Notes: generated from the sequence alone by a model not told the origin. 64,000 nt of DNA from Harmonia axyridis (GCF_914767665.1 NC_059501.1:69600798-69664797); one strand, 5' to 3'; shown: positions 33,516-45,270, counted from the first letter of the stretch. Made by a program: numbers and translations.

Positions 33516-35690
33516 GGTAGTAGTTGTCTTTTATGTAATAATAATTAAATTGAGTAGCGGTATGAAATCCTCAGATATTCACGTATCAGAACTGAAACGA
33601 CCCCTTCTTACCGCAGATTAAAGGTGCTTTCTGACCCAGGAAGCTGAAACTTTTCGAAGGGTCCCTATTCAGGGTTACGGACGAAAACTGGAGGAATGTG
33701 GCTCAATAATTATTCGACCTCACCTTTGCCAATCATAAGAAGCGATCAAAGACCGTTTCCTCCATGATTCGGACAACCCCGTGAATTTAAGTAATGGGAA
33801 TTCAGAGCCGCTGTCAGAGGTTCGTCAGGGCGTGTCTGCAGGCGGCACTGGATATGAAATCAGTCGATGGCAGAAGCCTGAGAAGATAGGAGTTTTTAGA
33901 AAAAATGAATTCATATTCTAAAAGAGTTTATCTAACTGCTAAAGGTGCTGCACAGGATCCTCGACCAGCATTCATCCAAGCAGGTATAACAAGAAAACAA
34001 TCATGCGTATTCACTAAGAAGTTTGAAAAATGGAAGAGGATAAAACAGGCTACCAACAAATCTTGTTTGAAGAATTCCTCAGAAACTATCCTGATTAAAG
34101 AATAGCTGAACAATAACGAATCACACAGTAAAATAAATGAAACCTCACTAAAATAACTACGAATGCAACGAAAACCAACCCAACATTAGTCCACAAATTA
34201 ATTCTAAGGAATAAAACAACGCAGATTTGATACTAGTAAGAGGAGGGCAACTACGGAATATGGATGCCGATCTTTCGAAGAAGGTCAACGATATTTTTTG
34301 GAGCGTTCATCTTCTACTATGAAAAAATATTTTTAAGAATTCGATGGAACAGATTGTCAAAAACAACTTCATCTTTCTAGACTAAAGACATCGAAAATAC
34401 TTTCGTAAAAACTCCTCTGCTTATAATGAACAATAACACTATTCCAAAATTTCTTTATCTTTCACTGCGCAGCTACCATAATACAAGCTAGGCTAAGCGT
34501 GAAGCCAATACCTAGAAATCAGCAACCAACCTAGAAAAACAGATTGATAAACCCCATTGGGAAAGAATGCTTGATCCAAATGCTCCCTCCATTATCTGGT
34601 GAATTTGGATGATTCGAAACTAATAACATGCAACAAGAACTACCTGGAAGCATGATTCAAGATGAAGCGATTACTCTTCCAAATGGAAAAGATATAGAAG
34701 TAAGACAATCTTAAAAATGCCTTGAAATGAAAGAAAACCGCTTGATCAGTCATCGAAGAATACAGAAATGTTAAGCGACTGAGTTCATTAAGAAAATTTG
34801 ATAATTTCAAAAACAAAAAGGAGCAACAAGACATGTTCAATCCTTATGTATTCTGTCGGTAGATTTCCATGGAGCAAAACAGACAAACATATAAGTAGAT
34901 ATTGTCATTAACGATTGTTAAAGTTCTCATCCTAGTGCTCATCTACTTTTTGTTATCATCCTATATTTAGGAGAAAGTTAGATGTATCAAACCAAGCTTT
35001 ACCTTTGAAATAAATCTGTTCTCTGTGAGTTATTCTGGAATCAAGATGCTTTGATATACAATGGAATACAGTCTAAGTCTATTTATTTCAAAAATATCCA
35101 TGCACTTAATACACAAGACAAATATGGATGTCATAGTATAACAGAAGCATATTATTCCTTTTGTGTAACGAACATCAATAGTCTTATATTCGCTGCTATC
35201 TGAAAGAGAATGTGATGCATATCGTACGTAAATGCAACAAATCGTATTTGCTCTGGGAGATTACGCCAGTAAATAAGCTTTTTCTGACCCGTTTCACTTA
35301 TCGACTTCTTCCCTTAATTGTGACTGCAACATTCCACATGAGATCCTGATCTGATAAACTTTGTCCGAGCTCAGATTCAAGGCTTTCGAGATCAAATATC
35401 TCATAGAATTCTATTTGCAGGTATATATTGCATACAAAAAGATTAAATATGAAATTTTTCGAAATACAAGTTATAATAATCATTCATCATTTGTTTCATT
35501 CATTTTGTCCAAATGTATGTAGGATCCAGTTATTATTCCCTGTAACGAATTGAGATGGTCAACCGAATGCTTGGAGACCTATTAGTTTCTTTTAGTGTCG
35601 AGGGCATGACAGTTTCAATCGATTTACAGGGAAGGAATTGTTATTGTACATAATGTAAAAAGGATTCTAATTCTTCGGGGTGTCGAAGAA
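33516..35690. other. No supported gene
   Basis: Open frames at 33905-34105 (basic, lysine-rich, 66 residues) and 34640-34840 have no recognised domain. The first could be a scrap of a retrotransposon gag-like ORF, but I cannot support that. The stretch 34860-35640 is AT-rich with no features. Confidence 0.35.
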
Positions 35691-35691
35691 T

Positions 35692-36300
35692 GTGTCATGT
35701 CGGTTGTAAAACTTAAGAGATTTACGGGGGTTGGGAAAGTTCGAGAACGAGACGGTGGTACAAGATGTGTTACATCTGTTTATCAGGTTCTAGTCCTTCT
35801 AGAATATTCGATATCCAGGAATCCGCGAAGGTCTTTGGGAGCGGTACGGCAAAAGCTCTTATTGGACTAGGGGATGGTACCTTCCCCTAAGGGTGTGGTC
35901 AAATCGAGAGAAGGGAGTTCCAATCGACAGAGAGGACAGTTCAGATTAAACCGAAGACGGGTACAGACGGTACAGTTTTACTTAAGTCGAAGACGAGTCA
36001 GGTTCGGTCGGTCAACTTAAGACGTACGACGTAAAGACGGTTCGCGGACTAAATTAAGACGAGTCGCGAACAAATCAAAGACGAGACGACCGAAAACTTG
36101 AAGTAGGACGAAGACGTGATAAACGAAGACGTTTCGAGTAATCAACAAACGAGTTAAAAGACGAAATTCAGTACCGTAGTGAGAAACTTGTAATTAAGAT
36201 CTTTTCAATACTGAGTTTGTACTGTATAATTGTGGCTTTGTAAATAATTCAAAAGAGGCACGGAGAAAAAGACGAAAGGCCAGGTAATCGAATCATACCT
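35692..36300 (+). repeat. AGACG-rich block, possible solo LTR
   Basis: From TGTCATGTCGG at 35692 the sequence becomes GC-richer than its surroundings. Between 35950 and 36170 it carries more than ten AGACG or ACGA-type repeats, many as GAAGACG or AAGACGAG, at irregular spacing. A TACTGTATAATTG stretch then follows near 36220. Strong purine bias, sharp composition change and a TG start suggest an LTR or leader of a Ty3/gypsy- or Bel-like element. I find no primer-binding site, second LTR or gag/pol nearby. No long open frame exists. Confidence 0.4.
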
Positions 36301-36880
36301 CTAGACGATCGATTAACCAAGCCTACATGTATGTTATTTTCGAACGAAATGCTCTAGATTTTTAGGTACTCCCGAACAATTTCATTTTCACAATAATTGA
36401 AAAAATATTTATCGATGTAATAGAAATGATTCAATAAATAGAAAAAGTTTTTTGTAAAACCGAGCTCTGTTGGTGGAGTACTGGAGTAGTATTTCGGAGG
36501 TGGTTCTAGTTTAAAATATAGCAATCCTGAATTGAAATGACATCTGATCAATTAGAAAATTTCATACACCTATCCACTGAGGAAAATAATACCTAAGAAA
36601 AGATAATCACTATTTCAGACAAACGCCATTTTGTCAATGATTTACTGTAGTTGGCGCTCTCAAATCCACCTCCTACGACCCAGGATATAAACGGCTTTGT
36701 GACAGATCAACATCACCCCTCTGAAAATTAATAACCTGCACGAAGGCGAATGTTATGAATTCCTCCCAAATTCTAAACAGAGAAATATCCCCGAGAACAG
36801 AAGGAAATTGCTGTTTGCATTCAAATTGAATACAAAATTATGTTTGAACCTAGTCCCACGCTTAGAATTGGCATGATGAG
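36301..36880. other. No recognisable gene
   Basis: AT-rich stretch. No open frame with motif; it may include the decayed upstream part of the non-LTR relic that becomes readable after 36880. Confidence 0.35.
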
Positions 36881-36884
36881 TGTT

Positions 36885-37475
36885 GATAGTTGATGTCACC
36901 ATCAATGAGATGTAGAAAAGAAATAACTAAAGTAGAACACATCAAATATCTAGGAGTATTTATAAACAATTGAAACAATTAATTAAAATGGGATAATCTC
37001 TCCAACTATCTCACAAAATGACTGAGAAAATTAGTGTTCACCTTCTATGAGTTCCTCCCTCAGAACATATTGAAGATGGCATGTAGATCGTTGGTCGAGG
37101 CCCTCCTTTCTTTGACCCAAAAATAGATCCTCAAGATTATAATATCGACCCCAAGAACCTTCTCCACAAAAGAACTATTCACTAATGACTGGATGATGGA
37201 TATACAGCAACTGTATATCTTCGGATTTTCCAAATTTATGCACAAGAATAAAACTGTAAAAAATGAGAGCTCCCATGATTACTGCACAAGAGGAAAACAG
37301 AATTTGAGGATACACCAGACAAATACAACCCTCTTTCAAAGGTTAATAAGTACCACTGGACCAATAATATACAACTGCATACCTCTCGAGTTGAAAAAAA
37401 TTGGTAGTTTTTCTCAAAATGTAGTGGATAAATACTTAATGAATCAAACTGATGCATGACCTGTCTATTGAAGTT
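36885..37475 (+). pseudogene. Non-LTR reverse transcriptase thumb and C-terminal region, decayed
   Basis: Frames read ITKVEHIKYLGVFINN, LRKLVFTFYEFLPQNILKM, FSTKELFTNDWMMDIQQLYI, FMHKNKTVKNESSHDYCTRG and IIYNCIPLELKKIGSF. This order (KYLGV thumb motif, KELF/RQLYI, HDYxTR, YNxLP) is typical of the region following the polymerase in many arthropod non-LTR elements. Stops occur around 36970 and 37125, and part of the thumb is deleted. The frame from 37193 is open for 88 residues to the natural-looking end. It is dead. Confidence 0.75.
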
Positions 37476-37479
37476 AAAT

Positions 37480-38168
37480 TTAGTAATGCACAAATACAAC
37501 TCCTCGGAGTTAGGTGCAATGAATTCCTCACACACTGAAACAATTTATCGAGCAATTTATTATTCAATGTTAAATTTGTTCAGTAAAAGAAAAAAAAGAT
37601 TCTATTCTATTAAAGTCTTAAATTTCAATTGGATGCGTGAGAAACTCTTTGGAAGTATTCACGTGTTCTGAGAAAAAAATTGGAGGATGCGTTGAATATG
37701 ATTCGGGACATTGAGAAGGGATTGATGGGAATAGAGTTTTTTCTTGTAGAAAAAATATAATATTGGAGGATTGCTTGGGTATATCGATTCTATGTTTCTT
37801 TTATCCCGATCCCCCTTTCTACATCAGCAAAAATTGAATGGCAAGAAGAGGTCAGCTATAAGTCATTGAAAGAATTGATGATGTGGAAGTTCAAATCTTT
37901 CCTATAAATGTTCAGGTATTACGTTTAGTGTAGTATGGAACTTGAAATGCCTGAGGATTCAGTATTCGCTCCTCACTTGATGAAAATTCATTATCAGATG
38001 AAATGGAATAAAACTTAACTAAGGGTAGAATAGGTGCATGACCTTGAAATCCTTGAGTGACATAAAGTCACTCAAAAAGTTTTTTGGAAAAAACCTATAT
38101 TTTTTATTCATTCTGTCAATTTTACGTAGGTATAAAGAGAGAGGGGTCTCAAGCAAATCCTATACTTA
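37480..38168. other. No recognisable gene
   Basis: AT-rich; frames are short and without motifs. Possibly 3' sequence of the preceding non-LTR relic at its left end. Confidence 0.35.
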
Positions 38169-38481
38169 AAGAGTTATCGAGGAAAAACTTGAACTAAGAA
38201 AAACTGCAATTTCTCATTGAATAGAGTAGTCTATGACTTCCAAAAAACATAAAAACTAAAAAGTCGAAATTTCATGAATTGTAATAAATTATTTGTTAAG
38301 ATGGTTGAAAATCCATAAACCAATAAAATTTTCAATTACGAATAATTAATGACATTTCATGAAATGTCAAATTAAGTTATCCAAATTTCGATTTTAGTTT
38401 CTATGTTTTCCGTCATAGACTACTCCACTCAGTTAGAAATTGTAGTATTTCCTCAGTTCAAGTTCTTCCTCGATAACTCTT
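38169..38481. mobile_element. MITE with about 105-bp inverted arms
   Basis: AAGAGTTATCGAGG at 38169 is mirrored at 38481. Pairing continues through CTTGAACT, AATTTCT, GAGTAGTCTATGAC and ACATA-AAACTAAAA blocks with mismatches. The centre contains a perfect 18-bp palindrome GACATTTCATGAAATGTC near 38350. No coding content. Confidence 0.75.
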
Positions 38482-40820
38482 AAATTTTTCTTTTTCAGAA
38501 TCAGAATAAATATTCAAAGATATATGTAACCTATTATTGAAACTGTCCTGACTGATGGCAGGAAATGGTGAAATATTTCTATTTGCTATAAAATACTTGA
38601 TTGATTTTTTGATCTGGCTACGTAGCTGCTAATTTGACGTACTAAGAGCCTCGACATCATATGCCTATTCTACATGATTTCTCAAACCAGTAATAACATA
38701 GCTAAAATCAGAAAATGTAATGAAAATTTTGTTGGTTAATCTCATTTCAATCAATTCTTCCTTCAGTGGAATGAAGATATTCAGGATGCGAAATCATTTC
38801 CTTCAAAACCCGTCATATATCAATTCTGACTCTGAAAGTAAATGGAGGAATAGATTTGATTGCGAAATATTCATCTTTTTTTACATAACCCATAGAATTG
38901 TGCCGAAAATCATAGTCGAAATCATTAAAAGCATCAGTCACACAACGAACTAAAACTACGTAAAAATGCATACCCCTATGGACCACACTGGTCTATGCGA
39001 ATTATTAGAAAGTAATTAAGAAGTGATAAATGCAGCCAATGAGTGTAACCAAAAACGCTCTCAAAGTGGAAAGGGAAATACGAGGGGAAATATTCAGCCA
39101 AAAAGACATTCTTGTTTCCAAGACGATTTGCTAAATACCGGGTTTTATTTGAGAGTATTCATAGCAATATTTTCATAAATTCCAAAGGAATTTCTGAAAA
39201 CTTGGACAACCTTTATATAATTGAAATATTCAGGCTTCCTCCAAGTGACTTTGGATATACTATACCAAAACTTATTATTAATGTATTGATCACAGCCTAC
39301 GAACTGGATCATAATAATTCGGATATTCCTGAGGATTACTAGAATTTTTTTTTCTCGAGATCGGTAAAGAAATATGACAAAACCAAAACAAATCAAAAAG
39401 TTTAGTGATGATGGATCAAAGTTTTTTATATTTCTCTGAACAACCAGTGGTGCGCAAAAAAAAATTCTGGAGAAAATAAGCGGCCACAGTTTCATAATTT
39501 CAAGGCATGAGGAAGAATGAGAAATACTACAAAACCTTCTATAAAACGTCATCGAAAAGATTTTCTTTCTATTCCTATTCATAACGTCAGGGATTTTACG
39601 CTATGAATCTGCAAATATATAGATTCTTCAGAACGGAAAATTTTGAATATAACTCTCGGTTTCTTTTGAAAAGAACACCCCATATATTTTCTCAAATGTG
39701 ATGTATAATAAGGTGGAGAATAAAAATTATAAACTTTTTTTGATTGCAGATCGCAAAGGTAATCATTTTCGATTAATTGAACTTAAAAAATTGTAAGTAG
39801 CTGGGACACACTGTATCATTGACCAATTGTAACAACACCAAAGAACAATGCTTTCAATAGTATCTCATATTTATAACTGTTCACATCTTGAATATTCAAA
39901 ATAATGAATATTATCCAGAATGTCACTTTGTAGATATCGTTCAACAATGGAGAACAAATTAGAGTTTCCAGGGGCCTCTAGCGTCAAAACTATCCTATAG
40001 AAAAACTTATGTGTATTGAGCTTTTTATTTGGATTAACTTGTACTATAACAAATCAAAAATTCAGTCGATTTGACACGGGGCCACTTTACCTAATGAAGT
40101 GTGCGGTGTCCTTTCATATATTTTCATGAACTGTGTTTTCTCGGGTTCGAACTCCATGGATTAACATTGATTTTCATATTCTACCAATTACATTAGTCAT
40201 TCAGCAAAACCTTGGAAAAAATCCACAGCGTTTTTCAGGAATAGACCCGTTGATCCATTAATCCAATGACATGCCGTTAATCCTGTCAATTTTTGGCCTT
40301 ATCGGTTAATCAATCGGAAAATTAAATCTGAAACTCCAGCTCCGACTTAATCAACTCCGAGCTTTCATTTCGATTCCTCAAACCTGGGTTCGTCCATTCC
40401 AATTCAAAAGCACTATTTCATCTTCACGAGATGGAACGAAACTTTCGCCCCTCTTGGAAAGTCTTCAATTTCAGCAAAGTGGATTCTGCAAAACAGTAAA
40501 GAGCCGGAGGGATCCCAAGGCAAAAGGCGTAATTAACTTCTGCGCGATCTCATTAGAACAGTGTGGAATCTAATTATTTTAAATACAAGAGATTCATCCT
40601 ATGGAGTATGGGGTCAAGATATTTTTTTTTCAAGTCCCCAAATCGATAATATACTTCGACAAATTTGATAATTCTGCCATCAGCGTTTACTGAGTACAAA
40701 GTTCCAGTGGTGCATTGTCCTATGAGACAGGTGAGGGAGTGCCTCAGCTAATAATTACTTCTGAAAATTACACGTATTGATCGAATTAATATGTGTAATA
40801 ATGATATTTTTTCGGCAACC
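38482..40820. other. No supported gene; possible regulatory patch at 40200-40560
   Basis: Frames at 38720-38953, 39112-39342 and 39145-39582 are AT-rich and motif-free. A less AT-rich patch at 40230-40560 carries several TTAATCC/GGATTA-type and TTAATC motifs within 150 bp, the core recognised by Bicoid/Otx-class homeodomains. This may be a regulatory element of a nearby gene, but motif counts alone do not prove it. Confidence 0.35.
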
Positions 40821-40915
40821 GTCCGGGAAGTGCTCACTTCCCGGACGCTTTTTCTCTGAGAAAGTAGCATTTCCCGGCCTAGTCCGGAAAGTACGTACTT
40901 CCCGGACTAGGCCGG
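40821..40915. repeat. Two adjacent GC-rich hairpins
   Basis: The first is GTCCGGGAAGTG with its complement CACTTCCCGGAC (40821-40846, 2-base loop). The second is CCGGCCTAGTCCGG mirrored by CCGGACTAGGCCGG (40874-40915), with a nearly self-complementary centre AAGTACGTACTT. Both share the CCGGGAAGT/ACTTCCCGG motif. They stand out sharply from AT-rich flanks. The next 260 bp contain a frame from ATGGAAAGCAGCAGCGATAG (about 41019) that might be the first exon of a lost element. Family unknown. Confidence 0.85.
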
Positions 40916-41182
40916 AAAAGAATCATAGAATCCATAGCAACTGAGATAACGGCTGACAGTTCATATGAAATTAGTTGTCAAAAATTCGCTTGTTTTTTGA
41001 TCGCAATCGCAATAATATATGGAAAGCAGCAGCGATAGTGTTATTTTACATGGTTGCCGAAAAAATATTGTACGCAACACGCCCGAAAATGGTTTTTTTG
41101 GACTCACAGACTTCCAGGACGAGCGTAAGCGTCTATTCGTCCAAAAAAACCCTATTTTCCGGACTTGTTACGTAAATTACTA

Positions 41183-41605
41183 TTCTCTATTTCAGTATCG
41201 TAATATCGTAATGAACTCATTACAGCATTGTTTTCAGTTATATTTTTCGCTCTGTGGTTGTCTACACAGACTTCCAATCCTATCAAAATTCAACACACGT
41301 CAATTATTGTCAATATACCTTATATAATTTGGATTTAGTGAAATGATTTGCCACATTATTCGCAATTTCTCTTAATTCTGTTGGTGTCAATCGATTTCGT
41401 CTGACATAATTCACGAATTTAATGCGTAAATATAAATTACTTCAAAATTCGGGAAGTACGATTCGAATTGAAATTCCGTAATCTGTCAATTTTCGTAACA
41501 GTCACACCAACTGCCAAGATACAATACAAAAGTCACTACGATATATAATCTGAATTTTTCATTGAATTTCGACAATATTCTACAAAACTTGACTGAAATA
41601 GAGAA
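41183..41605 (-). mobile_element. TTCTCTATTTCAGT family element, complete ends
   Basis: Starts TTCTCTATTTCAGT (41183) and ends with its exact complement (41592-41605). On the minus strand the shared peptide start ATGTCAGACGAAATCGAT is present near 41412, but one base is missing before the LTP codons, so the frame is broken. Outer flank to 41754 (CGTTCCAAAACTCGCTCC, AGAATATACTATT) is also shared with the copy at 2889. There is no recognised protein domain. Confidence 0.7.
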
Positions 41606-41836
41606 AATATCGTCTAATACTCGTTGCAGAAGGCAATTCCAACACTCATGCGTTCCAAAACTCGCTCCTTCATCGCTCGTTTTCGAATTTCGCATTCGTG
41701 TTGGAATAGGAGCCCATTCTGCAACTTGTTTTAGAATATACTATTATTAATCTATTTCAACCTCAATTTCATATCATTCGATACGGCACTGGGTCTCTGT
41801 TTCATAATATCTATGCTCGATCTCACGATTCTTGTA

Positions 41837-42778
41837 ACGGGTGTTTTTTTTTTCGAGGTATGTAACTTTAAGTTGGCATTACTGTTCAAGATGGCGACCA
41901 ATTCAACAGCTGTCAAGTGATTTATTCTCAGTTTGGTTTGGCAATTCATCATGAATAGACTCACGCCTGAACAACGCTCACAAATAGTGCAATTTTATTT
42001 AGAAAATAATGGTTCTGTGCGGAATACGTATAGCGCACTACGTCCATTTTATTATGTTTAGCGATGAAGCGCACTTCTGGTTGAATGGCTACGTCAACAA
42101 ACAAAACTGCCGCATTTGGAGTGAAACTAATCCTCAAGTGTATGTCGAAACACCGTTACATCCAGAAAAACTGACTGTTTGGTGCGCTTTATGAGCTGGT
42201 GGAATCGTTGGTCCGTACTTCTTCAAAAACGATTATGGCCAGAACGTTACAGTCAATGGTGATCGGTATAGAGCCATGATTACTAACTTTTTCATTCCTG
42301 AATTGAACAACCATGATGTCCAGGAGCTGTGGTTCCAACAAGACGGCGCAAAATGTCACACAGCTCGTGCCACAATCGATTTATTGAAAGACACGTTTAG
42401 AGACCGCCTAATTTCACGTTTTGGACCTGTGAATTGGCCTCCAAGATCTTGTGATTTAACACCACTAGACTACTTTCTGTGGGGCTATGTAAAGTCATTG
42501 GTCTATACGGATAAGCCACAAACCCTTGACCATTTGGAAGACAACATTCGCAGTGTTATTGCCGATATACGGCCACAAATGTTGGAAAAAGTGATAGAAA
42601 ATTGGACGTCCAGATTGGACTACATCCGAGCCAGCCGTGGCGGTCATATGCCAGAAATCATACTCAAAATGTTATGGCACAAGATTATCTTGTGGATAAA
42701 TAAAATTCATGTCAATCGAATAATCCTTCGTTGTTTTATTGCAATTTAAAGTTCTATAGCTCTAAACAAAACACCCTT
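41837..42778 (+). mobile_element. Mariner-type DD41D element, copy 3 (best preserved)
   Basis: TA-flanked; left ACGGGTGTTTTTTTTTTCGA, right AAAACACCCTT. The N-terminal piece is MNRLTPEQRSQIVQFYLEN, then the common deletion junction, then the core in another frame: FSDEAHFW (first aspartate), a stop at 42192, QQDGAKCHTA (second), DLTPLDYFLWGYVKS (third). Exactly 41 residues separate the second and third aspartates, the DD41D spacing described for rosa-type elements. The core frame from 42276 runs on past the usual KMLW end to 42749. One stop plus the missing linker make it inactive. Confidence 0.92.
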
Positions 42779-42779
42779 T

Positions 42780-43059
42780 ATATTAATCTCACTTCCTCTT
42801 TAAGAAGTAAACGGTTCGAGGCATGCCTCACGCGCTTCTTTGTCTAGCGCTTTATCTACATCGGCTTTTAAAAATAGATTGGAGGCATGACAATGCTGAA
42901 GGACGAACTGCAATTATTCTGCACTATTCAGGAAGCCGGAAATCGGGTTAGTTTTCGCTTTTTTAGTGTGAACTTTTAATTTTGTTGATCCCTTTAATTA
43001 CTAACAGAAGGCGAAATTCACTTAGCTGGCGATAAATTCCGCGTACACGTGCTCTAGGC
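42780..43059. other. Spacer between two transposons
   Basis: Short, less AT-rich sequence, with a GAGGCATGCCTC palindrome near 42815. No gene recognised. Confidence 0.35.
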
Positions 43060-43314
43060 CAAGGCCGCCGCCAGGAGCGGCATACCGGACATTTTGCCAG
43101 GGCGCCCAATTGTAGGGGCGCAAAGTCAGATAATAAAACAAGATTTTTTGCACCTTTAAGATTTTGAATTGATAAATATGATTTCATATGAAATTGAAAA
43201 GCTGCATGAGATGAATATCAGAGGCTCTTTTGAAGAAAATTATTATAAATTAGTCAAAGCAGGGTGGTAAAATTTTATTTTGTCGAGGTGCTGAAATGTC
43301 TGGTAGTGGTCTTG
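43060..43314. mobile_element. hAT-type MITE with 8-bp target duplication
   Basis: Ends CAAGGCCGCCGCCAG and CTGGTAGTGGTCTTG are imperfect 15-bp inverted repeats (11 of 15 match). CTCTAGGC flanks both sides (43052-43059 and 43315-43322), a perfect 8-bp duplication. The 255-bp interior encodes nothing. Length and duplication fit a non-autonomous hAT element. Confidence 0.82.
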
Positions 43315-43709
43315 CTCTAGGCATTTTAGCAACAACTAAATATCGACTATAAATGTCCTCGGACAGCTGGTTTGTTGTCAAATTAAAAAAAAACTCGTGA
43401 AAAACGATTACAATATTTGAGTAACAAAAAATTTTTCACATGACTATTTCCCTCGTCGTAATTTGCACCAATCAGAAACGCGCAATTTTGAATTACAAAT
43501 GGTTTCTAGGTGGAAAAACTGTTTGGCAGGACCTGTCAGCAGTTTATTCGCGTTTACCCGCGGCAAAACTTGACAGTTGTTGTCACCAAAAATTACAATA
43601 CCTTTGAAAACAAACGTAATTATAATCTCCAAGGACACCAGAAAACGACGCTCAACAATTTTTTCTAATTTTATTGTCAAGTGCTAGTTAGTCAGCTTAT
43701 ATCGTGAAA

Positions 43710-44937
43710 ATGAGTCGCTTTGGAAGCGATTCTTTGTCTAATATTGATCTGGCGATTGAGAAAAGTATACCGTATAATACCCTCAGAACTCATACTTCAA
43801 TATGGAAACAGTTCATGACATTCTGCAAAGCAAAGAACTATGAGCTTATGGAAAACACAACTTTAGAAAAACTAAACCTAATTCTGAAAGATTGGGCGTG
43901 GAATATGAAGAAGGAAAACGGTGAAAATTACAAAGAACTAGTTGTGAAGACAATGTGGAACACCGTTGCAAAAAAATGCAAGAAATGTATTTTGTGAAGT
44001 GGAAAATAATTTTTGACCCATTTAAAGACATTATCTTTAAGTCTAGTAGGGAAGCTCGTAATGCGAAAAGAAGGAATTTGCAGACGTGTGCAAATAAAAG
44101 GAAGTGCAGCTCTGCTTCATTGAAATTGGATGAGTATTATGCAATGGTTTCATTATGGGATGAAAACACTCCAGCAGGACTCCAACGGAAATTTTACGAT
44201 ATCGCTTCAGTGGAACTTGCCTGGAGAGGTGGAGAAGCAGTAAACTGCAAAGTTCATTATTTTAAAGAGGAAGTGGATAATTATGGGATAAAAACAGGTA
44301 GAATACACATTTTTTTAAATAACTGATTTTCAAAAATCCAACTTTTTAGGAAGAGTAGAATATAATCCTCTCTTCAATGAAACGGCACAGGGTGGAGAAA
44401 AAAAAATGGCCGAAAGTAAATGGCTGGTCCCTAACACGAAGAACCCAACCTTTTGTCCAGTCCGCCTATTTAAAATTCTGATGGTTAAACGTTCATCTAG
44501 AATAACAACTGATAGATTATTCTTAACGATTAACCCATCATGGAACAAAGAACTTTCAAGTGGATGGTACAAAAACACTCCAGTGGGAAAAAATGAACTT
44601 TCGAAATGGACTAAAGAAGCGGCAGAGAAGGCAGGATTGAATACAAAAGGAATAAAAATAACAAACCACTCTATGCGGTCGACAGCAGTCAGTAACTTAG
44701 CTAAAGCAGGGGTAGGTGAACAACAATTAATCAAAATTACTGGCCACAGTTCAGCCAACTCAAAAAAAAAGCAGAAAACAGAAGATCCTGCAGTCACTCC
44801 TCCCGCTTCTCACTCAACAGATTACATTAATGATGTACCTACACCCCACATCTTCAATGAATCAACAAAAGTTTCAAACAATACCCCTACCGTGTACCAA
44901 AATTGCAATTTATATTTTAATTGTACCATAAATAATT
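43710..44937 (+). pseudogene. Crypton-like tyrosine recombinase gene, 3 coding segments, broken
   Basis: The start is the ATG at 43710 (MSRFGSDSLSNIDLAIEK). The first segment has the helical core-binding style TLRTHTSIWKQFMTFCKAKN. The reading continues in the -1 frame after a run of seven A (43970-43976): KKMQEMYFVKWKI. It then runs through VELAWRGGEAVNC, where Arg at 44225 fits the first catalytic arginine. A 52-bp intron (44298-44349; GTAGAA...TTTTTAG) restores the frame into GRVEYNPLFNETAQGGEKK. HSMR (His 44667, Arg 44676) and GHSS (His 44745) complete the usual R-H-R-H set. The nucleophilic tyrosine expected soon after GHSS is absent; SANSKKKQK follows. About 390 residues would be made. 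The DUF3504-type domain also occurs in vertebrate ZMYM and QRICH1 proteins. Confidence 0.82.
44298..44349 (+). other. 52-bp intron in the recombinase gene
   Basis: Donor ACAG|GTAGAAT and acceptor CAACTTTTTAG|GAAGAG join codons as ACA-GGA-AGA-GTA-GAA, restoring an open frame across both flanks. Unspliced sequence meets a stop within 30 bp. Length and AT content are typical of short insect introns. Confidence 0.75.
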
Positions 44938-45064
44938 AAATTTCTAGTATTTTGGATGAAATAAAATTGAGTATCTGTTTTTCAGTTTTCAAATTAATAC
45001 CTATACATAGGTAATGCATGCAGAATAATCTGTTACTCGGGAAATAGTCTTGTCAAATACCATT

Positions 45065-45264
45065 CGGGCATCTAATTTTTCCTGTGAAAAAAATCGAAAA
45101 AACACATTGCAAAGTAATATTTTTTGACAAAAAGCATTCGTGCAGGTGCAAAAATCCTCGTCTTCGACTCGGATTTTTGTTGCCACCAGCACTCATGCTT
45201 CTTGTCAAAATATTACTTAGCAACGTGTTTTTTCGATTCTTTTCGGAAAAATTAGATGCCCTTA
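45065..45264. repeat. Hairpin with about 92-bp arms, 3' of the recombinase gene
   Basis: GGGCATCTAATTTTTCC at 45065 is mirrored by GGAAAAATTAGATGCCC ending at 45264. Pairing continues through AATCGAAAAAACAC, AAGTAATATT, TTGACAA and a short loop TCGTCTTCGACTC. The left arm, reverse-complemented, recurs at 2650-2780. It may be the element's end, or a MITE beside it. Confidence 0.8.
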
Positions 45265-45270
45265 TGATAT

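Larger units (their letters stand above)
43440..45270 (+). mobile_element. Crypton-like tyrosine recombinase element (approximate limits)
   Basis: A recombinase gene (43710-44937) is flanked by about 270 bp on the left and 330 bp on the right that recur, joined together without the gene, at 2650-2890. GACTATTTCCC at 43444 and GGGAAATAGTC at 45038 are inverted with respect to each other. The right flank also carries a long hairpin (45065-45264). Cryptons move through a circular form with a tyrosine recombinase and normally leave few marks at their ends, so the exact boundaries cannot be set from one copy. Confidence 0.55.

Noticed and set aside
33905..34105. Basic 66-residue frame, possible retrotransposon gag scrap
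   Set aside because: No zinc knuckle or RNA-binding motif and no linked polymerase.
43440..43680. Minus-strand open frame similar to the plus-strand frame at 2737-2991
   Set aside because: The similarity is real but explained by shared non-coding flanks of the Crypton-like element, not by a conserved protein.
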